Below, in pieces: positions 7,348 through 15,763 of a stretch of 32,332 nt of DNA (the stretch's first letter is position 1; every line of letters starts with the position of its first letter). The DNA comes from an uncultured Blautia sp. Its GTDB lineage: Bacteria > Bacillota > Clostridia > Lachnospirales > Lachnospiraceae. The stretch lies in the NCBI GenBank assembly GCA_902476765.1, contig CABSEJ010000019.1, positions 1 to 32,332 of the forward strand. The letters are read 5' to 3'. The notes below the pieces were generated by a model. The model searched no databases. It saw only the letters and a list, made by a program, of their open reading frames with translations, and was not told the origin of the DNA. The translations under genes and the position numbers were made by a program.

Positions 7348-8106
7348 TTATGGTAAATCCAGCTGTACTTCCACAGGGCAGTGGTCCGAGCCGAAAACAT
7401 CGGTGTGGATGCAGGCGGAAGCCAGCTTTTCTTCTAATCTATTTGAAACGCAGAAATAGTCGATACGCCACCCTGCGTTCTTTTCCCTGGCCTTGAACCG
7501 GTAAGACCACCAGGAATAGATTCCTGTTTCCTCCGGATAAAAATACCGGAAGCTGTCCGTAAATCCGGACTCCAGCAGTTGGGTAAATTTTTCTCTTTCT
7601 TCGTCTGTAAACCCGGCATTATGCCGGTTTGTTTTAGGATTTTTTAAGTCAATTTCTTTATGGGCCACATTTAAGTCCCCACAGAAAACTACCGGCTTTT
7701 TCTCGTCCAGCTTTTTTAAATATCCCCGGAAGTCATCCTCCCACTGCATCCGATAGGGCAGTCTGGCCAATTCATTCTGGGAATTAGGAGTATAGACAGT
7801 CACTAAATAAAACTCCGGATATTCCAGGGTAATCACCCGTCCTTCATGGTCATGCTCTTCTATTCCTATACCGTAAGCAACAGACATAGGTTCTCTTTTG
7901 GCAAAAACAGCGGTACCGGAATATCCTTTTTTCTCCGCATAGTTCCAGTATCCGTAGTAGCCCTCCGGCTGAAAATCAATCTGCCCTTCCTGCAGCTTTG
8001 TCTCCTGCAGACAGAAAAAATCCGCATCCGCACTCTGAAAATATTCCAAAAAGCCCTTCTGTACACAGGCTCTCAATCCATTCACATTCCACGAAATAAA
8101 CTTCAT
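7348..8106 (-). CDS. exoA: Exodeoxyribonuclease III / AP endonuclease
   Basis: A base-excision repair enzyme that cuts DNA at abasic sites and degrades 3' ends. Family motifs run in order: MKFISWNVNGLRA, LQETK (catalytic Glu 35), YTPNSQ, GDLNVAHKEIDLKNP, NAGWRIDYF and GSDHCPVEV. The length is 252 residues. I chose the ATG at 8106, which has AAGGAG 6 bases upstream; longer in-frame versions extend over the promoter. It has its own promoter at 8180-8208. The 135 bases between it and selD hold no clear terminator. Confidence 0.95.
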   Translation of the reverse strand: MKFISWNVNGLRACVQKGFLEYFQSADADFFCLQETKLQEGQIDFQPEGYYGYWNYAEKKGYSGTAVFAKREPMSVAYGIGIEEHDHEGRVITLEYPEFYLVTVYTPNSQNELARLPYRMQWEDDFRGYLKKLDEKKPVVFCGDLNVAHKEIDLKNPKTNRHNAGFTDEEREKFTQLLESGFTDSFRYFYPEETGIYSWWSYRFKAREKNAGWRIDYFCVSNRLEEKLASACIHTDVFGSDHCPVEVQLDLP

Positions 8107-8179
8107 ATAATTCTCCTTTTTTCTCTGTAATCCCGGCACAGAACCTGCTGCACTGGGCTGTTTGCACATTATTTCTCTC

Positions 8180-8208
8180 ATTATACACTATTTTTTCTCC
8201 CTTGCGAA
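8180..8208 (-). promoter_or_regulatory. Promoter of exoA
   Basis: The minus strand has a TATAAT box with a 17-base spacer to a poor -35 box TTCGCA. The predicted leader is about 65 bases long. Confidence 0.5.
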
Positions 8209-8232
8209 GACAAAAACTTTTGGGAAATCCCT

Positions 8233-8261
8233 TTACGAATTCTAAAAATCCAGTATATAAT
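8233..8261 (+). promoter_or_regulatory. Promoter of the purF-like gene
   Basis: The plus strand reads TTACGA, 17 bases, TATAAT, about 50 bases before the purF-like start. It diverges from the exoA promoter, with only 24 bases between the two -35 boxes. Confidence 0.6.
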
Positions 8262-8313
8262 AAGAGGTAAACTGAAAAATGCAAAATGTAATTCCAAGAA
8301 AAGGAGAACAACA

Positions 8314-9732
8314 ATGGGTGGTATATTTGGAGTAACTTCTAAGTCCAGCTGTACCTTGGACTTATTTTTCGGAACAGACTATCATTCTCACTTAGGTACC
8401 AGAAGAGGCGGTATGGCCGTATATGGAAAAAACGGCTTTGTACGCTCTATACATAACATTGAGAATACGCCGTTCCGTACTAAATTTGACGGAGACCTGG
8501 ATGAACTGGAAGGTACATCAGGCATTGGATGTATCTCTGACAATGAGCCCCAGCCCCTTCTTGTACAATCTCATTTAGGCAGCTTTGCCGTGACTACAGT
8601 GGGTAAAATCAACAACATGGACGAGCTGGTAAGCCTTTCCTACAAAAACGGCTGCACTCATTTCCTGGAAATGAGCGGCGGAAGCATTAACCCTACGGAA
8701 ATGGTAGCTTCCCTGATTAACCAGCAGGCCAGCATCACCGAAGGTATCCGCTATGCCCAGGAAAAAATTGACGGTTCCATGACCCTTCTGGTCCTGACCC
8801 CTAAGGGTATTTATGCAGCCAGAGACCGGATGGGAAGAACCCCGGTTATCATCGGAAAAAAAGAGGGCGCTCACTGTGCTTCCTTTGAAAGCTTTGCCTA
8901 TCTGAATCTGGGCTATGAAACTCTGAGAGAACTGGGTCCCGGAGAAATTGCTTTCCTGACTCCGGAAAGTGTGGAAACTGTATCCCAGCCTTTGAATGAG
9001 ATGAAAATCTGCTCCTTCCTCTGGGTTTATTACGGTTACCCCACCTCTACCTATGAGGGAGTAAACGTAGAAAATATGCGCTATGAATGCGGTAAGCGGC
9101 TGGCTCAGAGGGATTCCCAGAGAGAACATGTAAATCCGGATTTAGTGGCCGGAGTACCGGATTCCGGAATTGCCCATGCCATAGGCTATGCCAATGAATC
9201 CGGCATTCCATTTTCCCGCCCATTTATTAAATACACCCCAACCTGGCCCCGTTCCTTCATGCCTACCAGACAGGAGCAGAGAAACCTGATTGCCAGAATG
9301 AAACTGATTCCGGTGGAAGCTCTCATAAAGAATAAGAGCCTTCTGCTTATCGACGATTCTATTGTAAGAGGTACCCAGCTTCGTGAGACTACGGAATTTT
9401 TATATAACAGCGGCGCCAAAGAGGTACATATCCGCCCTGCATGCCCGCCCCTGCTCTTCGGCTGTCCATACCTGAACTTCTCCCGTTCCAAATCAGAGAT
9501 GGATTTGATTACCAGAAGGATTATTGCCAAGAGAGAAGGAGAGAATGTAAGTGAGGAAGTCCTGGCTGATTACGCCAATCCGGATTCCCAGAACTATAAG
9601 GAAATGCTGGAAGAAATCGGCAAAGAATTAAACTTTACTACTCTCCATTTCCATCGTCTGGATGACTTGCTGGCCTCTATCAACATAGAGCCCTGTAAGG
9701 TATGTACCTACTGCTTTAACGGAAAGAAATAA
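8314..9732 (+). CDS. PurF-like amidophosphoribosyltransferase without the catalytic N-terminal Cys
   Basis: The protein aligns over its full length with glutamine PRPP amidotransferase (PurF). The PRPP loop is intact (LLIDDSIVRGT, 346-354), as are the ARDRMGRTP segment and the C-terminal CKVCTYCFNG. The glutaminase half is altered: PurF begins Met-Cys-Gly-Ile and the Cys becomes the free N-terminal nucleophile, but here it reads M-G-G-I (codon GGT). The usual Asn-Gly oxyanion pair appears as V96-G97. So it should not hydrolyse glutamine by the known mechanism; it could use free ammonia or a partner, or do another PRPP reaction. Similar Cys-less paralogues occur, I believe, in other Clostridia. 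It stands alone with its own promoter and terminator. A true purF is not in the window. Confidence 0.88.
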   Translation: MGGIFGVTSKSSCTLDLFFGTDYHSHLGTRRGGMAVYGKNGFVRSIHNIENTPFRTKFDGDLDELEGTSGIGCISDNEPQPLLVQSHLGSFAVTTVGKINNMDELVSLSYKNGCTHFLEMSGGSINPTEMVASLINQQASITEGIRYAQEKIDGSMTLLVLTPKGIYAARDRMGRTPVIIGKKEGAHCASFESFAYLNLGYETLRELGPGEIAFLTPESVETVSQPLNEMKICSFLWVYYGYPTSTYEGVNVENMRYECGKRLAQRDSQREHVNPDLVAGVPDSGIAHAIGYANESGIPFSRPFIKYTPTWPRSFMPTRQEQRNLIARMKLIPVEALIKNKSLLLIDDSIVRGTQLRETTEFLYNSGAKEVHIRPACPPLLFGCPYLNFSRSKSEMDLITRRIIAKREGENVSEEVLADYANPDSQNYKEMLEEIGKELNFTTLHFHRLDDLLASINIEPCKVCTYCFNGKK

Positions 9733-9796
9733 GGTTTTCTGTAAAGAAATCCCGGATATTAAAGGAAGGGCGTGGACATTTTTCACACCCTGCACA

Positions 9797-9849
9797 AAAA
9801 GCCGGAGGGCTATTCCGAACACCAAAACGGAATAGCCCTCCGGGCTTTT
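9797..9849. terminator. Bidirectional terminator between purF-like and yitT genes
   Basis: Arms of 21 and 22 bases (from 9797 and to 9849) pair perfectly except for one bulged C, around a 10-base loop. A run of A on one side and T on the other lets it work on both strands. It lies between the two convergent genes. Confidence 0.88.
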
Positions 9850-9886
9850 GTATCCTTTTTCTATCTTCTTGTCTGTTTTCTGGTTA

Positions 9887-10753
9887 CTAATAATTTTCCT
9901 TCTGATAAAATCTTCCCATAAGCATGTCTGTCTTAATAACATTGACAAAGGCCTTGGGGTCTGCAGTCATTACCCTTTGTATAAGAATCTTTGCCTCTGT
10001 ACTGGAAACCACGGAATAAATCATTTTCCTGTCCTCATTGGCATACATTCCTGTGGCAGAAAACTCCGTGGCACTATGATTGGTAACCTCATAAATGGCT
10101 TCATACACTTCCTGGGGATGTTCTGTCACCACAAAAAGAGTCACCTTATTATAAGCCTGATACAGCAGATGAATGGTCTGAGTGGAGGTATACTGGAAAA
10201 TAATGGAATACAAGGCTTTATCCCAGCCGAAAAGAATACCCGCCAGGACAAGCACCACTGCATTTCCCATTAAGATATAATTCCATACATCCTTGTTTCT
10301 TTTCTCCATAAAGTACACGGCAATAAAGTCTGTTCCCCCTGTGGAGGTTCCGCCGATAAGGGCCAGACTGATAGCCGCTCCGTTAATCAGTCCGCCGAAA
10401 ATACTAATCAGCAGAATATCCTGGGTAATGGGTACCGCTGGCACCAGGTCCGTAAAAATACTGGTTACCACAATCATCAAACTGGTCACTAAAGTAAATC
10501 GTTTCCCGATAGCCTTAAAGCTGACAATAGCCGGAATAGCATTCAAAGCCAGGCTGATGGGGGAAAAGGGCAGTTCCAAGCCGAAAAACCGCTGGCACAC
10601 AGTCTGAATCAGCAGCGTAACCCCGTTAAAGCCTCCCGGATACAGCCCTCCTGCACGGACAAAGGTCTTAATATTCGCCGCCATAATCAGGGCTCCAATA
10701 AGACCGAAAATCAGTCTCCGGGCTTCTCTTTTGGTATCAATTTTAGGATTCAC
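9887..10753 (-). CDS. YitT family membrane protein with DUF2179 domain
   Basis: An integral membrane protein of 288 residues. The N-terminal two thirds hold about five to six membrane helices with the conserved Gly-rich GLYPGGFNGVTLLIQ and GGTSTGGTDFIA segments; the last 80 residues are a soluble DUF2179 domain. The family is common in Firmicutes and its function is not known, though transport has been suggested. The start is GTG at 10753 behind GAGGAGG. It follows the diaminopimelate dehydrogenase gene by 18 bases and is probably read from its promoter. Confidence 0.88.
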   Translation of the reverse strand: MNPKIDTKREARRLIFGLIGALIMAANIKTFVRAGGLYPGGFNGVTLLIQTVCQRFFGLELPFSPISLALNAIPAIVSFKAIGKRFTLVTSLMIVVTSIFTDLVPAVPITQDILLISIFGGLINGAAISLALIGGTSTGGTDFIAVYFMEKRNKDVWNYILMGNAVVLVLAGILFGWDKALYSIIFQYTSTQTIHLLYQAYNKVTLFVVTEHPQEVYEAIYEVTNHSATEFSATGMYANEDRKMIYSVVSSTEAKILIQRVMTADPKAFVNVIKTDMLMGRFYQKENY

Positions 10754-10771
10754 GTTTTCCTCCTCTGCTTC

Positions 10772-11758
10772 TTACAGCATGTGAGCCCTCAATTCTTCCG
10801 GTGTCTTACTGCTTAAATAAGCCGGTGCAATGTCAAATACTGTCTTGCAGCCCCTCTGTCCTTCCTGGTTGAGACGGTATGCAGCCCTTGCATACGCAGC
10901 GATAACAGAGGATGTAAATTCCGGATTGGAATCCAGCTTTAAGCTGTACTCAATTACATGGTTATGCTCATTTTCCCATCCGGTCTTTCCGGTACGGATA
11001 ACAAAACCTCCATGGGGAAGTCCCGCATGGTCTCTCTTCATTTCCTCCATGGTAATAAAGTGTACCGTGGTATCATACTCATCAAAGTAGTTTGGCATAG
11101 TTTTAATCTCATTTTCGATTTTGGCCTTGTCAGCGCCCTCCTCTGCCACTACGAATACTTCTCTTGTATGCTTCTCTCTGGTGGTAAGCTCCGGATTTTT
11201 TCCGCTTCTTACAGCTTCCAGGGCAGCGTCTACCGGAATGGTATACTGTCTTGCATCCACAACTCCCTGAATTCTTCTTACGGCATCAGAATGTCCCTGG
11301 CTCACGCCTTTGCCCCAGAAAGTATAGTCCTTTCCTTCCGGCATGATAGCATTAGCATAAAGACGGTTCAGAGAAAACATACCCGGGTCCCATCCTACAG
11401 AAATCAGCGCCACTTTTCCGCTTTTCTTTGCAGCAGCGTCCACGGCGGCAAAATGCTCCGGAATTCTGGCATGGGTGTCAAAGCTGTCCACCACATTGAA
11501 ATACCGGGCGTACTCTGGTGTCTGCACAGGCAAATCTGTAGCGCTTCCTCCGCAGAGAATCAGCACGTCAATCTCATCCTTTTTTTCCACAGCCTGGTCC
11601 ACATGGTATACCTTAGCGCCTTCTGTAAGAATTTTCACAGAATCCGGATTTCTTCTGGTAAACACAGCCACAAGTTCCAAATCCGGGTTATGCTTTACCG
11701 CACATTCTACACCTCTTCCCAGGTTGCCATATCCTAAAATACCGATTCTAATGCTCAT
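10772..11758 (-). CDS. ddh: meso-Diaminopimelate D-dehydrogenase
   Basis: An NADPH-dependent enzyme that makes meso-diaminopimelate from tetrahydrodipicolinate in one step, for lysine and cell wall synthesis. The nucleotide loop GYGNLG is at residues 9-14, and the family segments CGGSATDLP, NVVDSFDTHARIPEHF, SVGWDPGMFSLNR and WGKGVSQGHSDA are clear. Its 328 residues match the family. It lies behind a strong promoter that carries a palindrome and leads into the yitT gene. Why the cell pairs these two genes is unknown. Confidence 0.95.
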   Translation of the reverse strand: MSIRIGILGYGNLGRGVECAVKHNPDLELVAVFTRRNPDSVKILTEGAKVYHVDQAVEKKDEIDVLILCGGSATDLPVQTPEYARYFNVVDSFDTHARIPEHFAAVDAAAKKSGKVALISVGWDPGMFSLNRLYANAIMPEGKDYTFWGKGVSQGHSDAVRRIQGVVDARQYTIPVDAALEAVRSGKNPELTTREKHTREVFVVAEEGADKAKIENEIKTMPNYFDEYDTTVHFITMEEMKRDHAGLPHGGFVIRTGKTGWENEHNHVIEYSLKLDSNPEFTSSVIAAYARAAYRLNQEGQRGCKTVFDIAPAYLSSKTPEELRAHML

Positions 11759-11821
11759 ATCTCAGTCTCCTATCTTCTTCTCTTAAAGTTTGGGCCTTTT
11801 GTTTGTCCGGCCTACCTAAAA

Positions 11822-11849
11822 AGTATACCAAATTGAACTTCAATGTCAA
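11822..11849 (-). promoter_or_regulatory. ddh promoter with embedded palindrome
   Basis: The minus strand reads TTGACA, 16 bases, TATACT. A 13-base palindrome, ATTGAAGTTCAAT on the minus strand (11832-11844), covers most of the spacer and the first base of the -35 box. It is a good candidate repressor site. Confidence 0.7.
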
Positions 11850-11889
11850 TGGCAGATTTGGCCCTAGCCCCAGGTCCGGGACTTTTATA

Positions 11890-11929
11890 GAAAACGGACA
11901 TGCCCGCTGACACTGGCATGTCCGTTTTC
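11890..11929 (-). terminator. Terminator of the LacI-family gene
   Basis: Perfect 15-bp arms (11890-11904 and 11915-11929) enclose a 10-base loop 11 bases after the regulator's stop codon. The arms begin and end in A and T runs, so it could act in both directions. Confidence 0.75.
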
Positions 11930-11940
11930 AAAAATAGCAG

Positions 11941-12933
11941 TTATTTTCTGCTGCTTACGCTTTCTCTTATCATTAGCTTGGTAGGCACGGATATATGTAT
12001 GCTGATTTCTCTGTTGGAATGTATTCTCTCGGACAACAGGCCCACTGCCGTGTTGCCCATAAAATCCATGGGTACATGAACCGTAGTCAAAGGAGGTACC
12101 AGATATTTGGCCATGGATATATCATTAAACCCAATAATGCTGATGTCCTCCGGTATCCGCAGCCCGGCCTCCTGCACAGCTTTATAGCAGCCTACGGCCA
12201 GAGCGTCATTGGCAGTAAAAATAGCCGTTGGTCTTGTCTCCTTTTCCAGTAATTCTTTGCCCATTTTATACCCGTCTTTTGGGGTATAGCCTCTGATTTT
12301 AATATATTCTTCCCGCAGAATCCCTTTTTCTTTCATGTAAGAATTAAAAGCCAGCACCCGCAAATCCGGCACCTCTCTGCCATCCTTGTCTATATCTTTG
12401 CCGCCGATAAAAGCGATTTCCCGGTGTCCTTCCTGGATGAAATAATCCAAAACCTTTTTTACAGAATATTTTGTTTCCACCACTACAGAATCAAAGGCAT
12501 CCAAATCCCCTGTTGCGTCAAGAAATATCGTAGGCTTCCCAAAGTCCTTTATTTTTTTTACCATTGACTCACTAAAGGTTCCAAGACAGATGATACCGTC
12601 CAGCGGGGCCACGGTTTCCCTATTATCCCGCTCTGTAACCTGATACTTTTTGAATCCGTCCTCTGCAATTCTTTTCTCCACGGCAATCCGCACAGTCAAA
12701 TAAAAGGTATCCTCCAGCTCTTCCTCCATGGAATAAGAACACAGCAAACCGATTTTCAGCTTTTTCTTTCTTTTTTTCTTGCTTTTCACCTGGTATTCCA
12801 GCCTGTCCGCCGCCTCAAACACCCTTTTTTTTGTTTCATCCTGTACATTCAGAGTATCATCGAAATTCAGCACCCTGGATACCGTTGTCACAGAGACACC
12901 TGCAAGTTCTGCGATTTCTTTAATCGTTGCCAT
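11941..12933 (-). CDS. LacI/GalR family transcriptional regulator
   Basis: A 330-residue sugar-responsive regulator. Residues 1-50 form the LacI helix-turn-helix and hinge (TIKEIAELAGVSVTTVSRVLN), and the rest is a periplasmic-binding-like sensor domain ending in the typical TTVHVPMDFMG segment. The hinge region resembles GalR/LacR-type regulators of galactosides. It has its own promoter and terminator. Being close to the beta-galactosidase/GH65 operon, it is the best candidate for that operon's regulator, but the M42 gene lies between and no shared operator has been proved. Confidence 0.92.
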   Translation of the reverse strand: MATIKEIAELAGVSVTTVSRVLNFDDTLNVQDETKKRVFEAADRLEYQVKSKKKRKKKLKIGLLCSYSMEEELEDTFYLTVRIAVEKRIAEDGFKKYQVTERDNRETVAPLDGIICLGTFSESMVKKIKDFGKPTIFLDATGDLDAFDSVVVETKYSVKKVLDYFIQEGHREIAFIGGKDIDKDGREVPDLRVLAFNSYMKEKGILREEYIKIRGYTPKDGYKMGKELLEKETRPTAIFTANDALAVGCYKAVQEAGLRIPEDISIIGFNDISMAKYLVPPLTTVHVPMDFMGNTAVGLLSERIHSNREISIHISVPTKLMIRESVSSRK

Positions 12934-12968
12934 AATTATTTCCTTTTTTTATATTAGTTCCAGCATAC

Positions 12969-12997
12969 ATTGTATCACATCACATTTTTCACCGCAA
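12969..12997 (-). promoter_or_regulatory. Promoter of the LacI-family gene
   Basis: The minus strand reads TTGCGG, 17 bases, TACAAT, about 35 bases before the start codon at 12933. Confidence 0.6.
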
Positions 12998-13072
12998 CTG
13001 CCATATTTTTCGTATCCAGAGATTCCTATGTTCACAAGTGACAATCCAACGAAGTGTGTTATCACTTATAAA

Positions 13073-13117
13073 TACCCTCAGTGTACAGAGGGCCAAACGC
13101 CCCTTGTACACTGAGGG
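13073..13117. repeat. Inverted repeat after the M42 gene, possible terminator
   Basis: Perfect 12-bp arms (CCCTCAGTGTAC at 13075-13086 and its complement at 13106-13117) follow the M42 stop codon on the minus strand. The T-tract is weak (TATTTA). The first 15 bases, TACCCTCAGTGTACA, recur exactly at 32224-32238, so this is part of a dispersed repeat. Confidence 0.65.
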
Positions 13118-13142
13118 CAACGGAATTTTTGTCCAGAATTTT

Positions 13143-14159
13143 TTATCCCTCGTACTCTGCCAAAAACCTTGCAATCAGTTCAATACAGCCCTCCACGTCC
13201 CTTTCATCTGCCACTTCGCAGGGCATGTGCATATATCTCAAAGGAATAGAAACCAGTACCATAGGCACCCCTTTATTGGAAAAATGAATTTTGTCCCCAT
13301 CCGTACAGGTCAGCCGGCTGGCTGCTTCCCACTGTACAGGCACTCCTATTTTTTCGGCACACTCTGCCAGCTTTTTATTCAGTTTTTTTACCACAATAGG
13401 GCTGTTGCACAGCACAGGCCCTTTTCCCAGCTCCACAGTTCCTGCGTCCGCCGGGTTCATCCCCAGACAGTCACTGGTATAAGTCACATCCACTACAATA
13501 GCCAGAGTGGGGGCAATCCTGGAACTGGTCCAGTAGGCTCCTGTCTTTGTGGTCTCTTCTCCGGTGGTGGAAGCGGCATACACTCCTGCCTTACATCCCA
13601 TTTCTTTCGCCCGCTTCAGTGCCTCCATAATAATAAATACCCCCAGCCGGTCGTCCAGAGCCCTGGCAGAAAACCTGTGGTTGGCCAGACTGCGGATATG
13701 GGTATCCAGGGTAATGGGATCTCCTAAATCCACATGCCTCAGAGCATCCTCTCTGTTTACAGCACCTATATCAATGAGAAAATCTCTGGTTCCCAAATCT
13801 GTTTTTTTAAACAAATCCCGATAGGCCTCCACCACACCGTATACCAAGCCTCTTTTATTGTTTATACACACCTGCTGCCCCGGATAAGTCCCGGGCACAA
13901 TGCCGCCCCTGTCAATCACCTGCAGTCTTCCTTCCTCCGTGATGTTAGAAATCATCAGCCCTATCTCATCTGCATGGGCCGAAAGCATAATCCGTGTTTT
14001 GCTCTCAGGGTTCAGGACACATACCAGATTTTCCATCTCATCCTTTTGTATTTCATCTGCGCATCCTGCCATTTCCTGTTCCACAACCTGCTGCACAGGC
14101 TCCTCATAGCCTGATACTGAAATACTTGTCAACAGTCCTTCTAAAAATTCTTTGTTCAT
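13143..14159 (-). CDS. M42 family metallopeptidase (aminopeptidase)
   Basis: A cytoplasmic di-metal aminopeptidase of the M42/TET group. Metal and catalytic residues are visible: H62 and D64 in SAHADEIG, the Asp pair 169-170 in ARALDDR, the Glu pair at 201-202 in TTGEET, D224 in VVDVT, and a late His in RYMHMPCEV. The length of 338 residues is normal. Some relatives are mis-named endoglucanase. It follows the phosphoglucomutase gene by 73 bases with no strong terminator between, so it may be read from the sugar operon or alone. Confidence 0.92.
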   Translation of the reverse strand: MNKEFLEGLLTSISVSGYEEPVQQVVEQEMAGCADEIQKDEMENLVCVLNPESKTRIMLSAHADEIGLMISNITEEGRLQVIDRGGIVPGTYPGQQVCINNKRGLVYGVVEAYRDLFKKTDLGTRDFLIDIGAVNREDALRHVDLGDPITLDTHIRSLANHRFSARALDDRLGVFIIMEALKRAKEMGCKAGVYAASTTGEETTKTGAYWTSSRIAPTLAIVVDVTYTSDCLGMNPADAGTVELGKGPVLCNSPIVVKKLNKKLAECAEKIGVPVQWEAASRLTCTDGDKIHFSNKGVPMVLVSIPLRYMHMPCEVADERDVEGCIELIARFLAEYEG

Positions 14160-14232
14160 ATGTCCCTTTTCCTCCGTAATCTCATTTTTCCGGTAACGGA
14201 TTCGCCCTAAAAGCAGGCTCCTTTTCCGAAAT

Positions 14233-14871
14233 CTATTCTACCGCTTTTAACAGGTCTTGAAAAGTATCTAAATTATAGGTTCCAAGCCCGCTTAAAACTG
14301 CATCTCCAATAGCAGCACAATCCATTCCTCCTCCGATAGCCGCCTCAAGACCTGCCTTGGCGTCCTCCACAACAAGACAGTCTTCCGGCTTCTCTCCCAG
14401 GAAACCGGCAGCCTTTACAAAAACCTCAGGTTCTGGTTTGGATTTGGAAATATTGTTGCCGTCTGAGATAGCGTCAAAATATTCTCCCAGTCCTATCTGT
14501 CCCAGAATAAATCTGGCATTTTTGCTGGAAGAGCCGATGGCCAGCTTCAGCCCCTTCCCCCTCAGCCCCTCCAGGGTTTCTTTCACCTCTGAAGAAAGGT
14601 CTGCAGTACTCATATTCTTCAACAGCTCCTTATAAATATTATTCTTCTTTTCCGTATAAGCTGTCTTTTCTTCCTGGCTCATGGTTCCCTCATAGCGTTC
14701 CAGGATAATTTCAAAGCTCTCCATACGGCTGACGCCTCTTAAGCGGTTATTGATAACCTGGTCAAAATAAATCCCCAGTTCATCGGCCACTGCCTTCCAG
14801 GCCTGGTAATGATACTTGTCTGTATGACAGATAACGCCGTCTAAATCAAAAATGACTGCTCTGTATTTCAT
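14233..14871 (-). CDS. pgmB: HAD-family beta-phosphoglucomutase
   Basis: The enzyme turns beta-glucose-1-phosphate into glucose-6-phosphate. It is a HAD-fold protein with the nucleophile D9 and acid D11 in FDLDGVICHTD, the cap segment KYHYQAWK typical of beta-PGM, and SKSKPEPEVF and VVEDAKAG as later motifs. I chose the ATG at 14871 (212 residues), 9 bases after AGGAGG. Its first 26 bases overlap the end of the EamA gene. The GH65 phosphorylase two genes upstream makes exactly its substrate, which supports the assignment. Confidence 0.92.
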   Translation of the reverse strand: MKYRAVIFDLDGVICHTDKYHYQAWKAVADELGIYFDQVINNRLRGVSRMESFEIILERYEGTMSQEEKTAYTEKKNNIYKELLKNMSTADLSSEVKETLEGLRGKGLKLAIGSSSKNARFILGQIGLGEYFDAISDGNNISKSKPEPEVFVKAAGFLGEKPEDCLVVEDAKAGLEAAIGGGMDCAAIGDAVLSGLGTYNLDTFQDLLKAVE

Positions 14872-15751
14872 TTTTTCTTTCCTCCTGTTTCTCCTGCCCT
14901 TCCTGTGTTTCTGCAAGGTTAGAAATAATTACGGCTGTCAAAATCACCACGCAGCCGGCTACCATACGGGGAGTAATAATTTCATGCAGGATGATAATCG
15001 AAAATAAAGTTCCGAAAACAGATTCCATGGACAGGATGATAGCTGCTTTCGTCTCGTCCACATACTTTTGGCTGGCTGTCTGAAGCAGATAACACACCGT
15101 TGTGCTGACAGCCCCCAGATATAGGACGCTGAGCCAGCCCTGAGCCGTTACCTGGAAGTCTGTCTGCCCGGAAATCAACAGGCTGACAGCAGACAGTAAA
15201 AAAGCCGTAGCCATCTGCACAAAATTCAGGACAGTGGCCCTGTACCTCTTTACAAACTCACTGGTAAAGAAAATCTGGAAGGCAAAGCCCACGGCGCACA
15301 GCAGAGTAAGTCCGTCTCCCAGCCCTAAAGACAAATCTCCGTTCAGGGACAGCAGCGCCACTCCCAACACTGACATCACTGCTCCCAGGATTCCCTTTGC
15401 TCCGATTTTTTTCTTTAAAACCAGAAAAGCAATAAAAGGTACGATAACCACATTGAGGGCTGTCAAAAAAGCGTTTTTAGATGGGGTGGTGTACTGCAAT
15501 CCTATAATCTGGAGAGAGAAAGCCGCAAAAAGAGCAATTCCCATAAGGCCTCCTGCCCGGACTTCCTCCCATTTTATCCCCTTTAAGGATTTAATGCTGA
15601 TAAGCCCCATAAGCACGGCTGCCAGCAGGAACCGTACTGCCATTATCTGAAAGGGCAGCATACTCTCCAAAGCCATATCACTGGCAACAAAACCGCCGCC
15701 CCATATGATAGTCACTAATATCAGGCCTCCGATTGCAAGCCACTTTTTCAT
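14846..15751 (-). CDS. EamA/DMT superfamily transporter
   Basis: A 301-residue membrane protein with ten predicted helices in two EamA repeats; the second repeat includes the typical ILSMESVFGTLFSIIILHE segment. The polar C-terminal tail is Glu/Lys-rich. AGGAGGAG precedes the ATG. It lies between the GH65 and phosphoglucomutase genes (12 bases after the first, 26 bases overlapping the second), so it belongs to the sugar operon. Members carry many small metabolites, and the substrate is unknown; export of a by-product or uptake of a sugar are both possible. Confidence 0.9.
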   Translation of the reverse strand: MKKWLAIGGLILVTIIWGGGFVASDMALESMLPFQIMAVRFLLAAVLMGLISIKSLKGIKWEEVRAGGLMGIALFAAFSLQIIGLQYTTPSKNAFLTALNVVIVPFIAFLVLKKKIGAKGILGAVMSVLGVALLSLNGDLSLGLGDGLTLLCAVGFAFQIFFTSEFVKRYRATVLNFVQMATAFLLSAVSLLISGQTDFQVTAQGWLSVLYLGAVSTTVCYLLQTASQKYVDETKAAIILSMESVFGTLFSIIILHEIITPRMVAGCVVILTAVIISNLAETQEGQEKQEERKNEIQSSHF

Positions 15752-15763
15752 GCGTCTCTCCTC

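Noticed and set aside
8107..8181. ExoA extended upstream to 8181
   Set aside because: The extension runs over the promoter and the ATG at 8106 has a strong site and the family start MKFISWNVNG.
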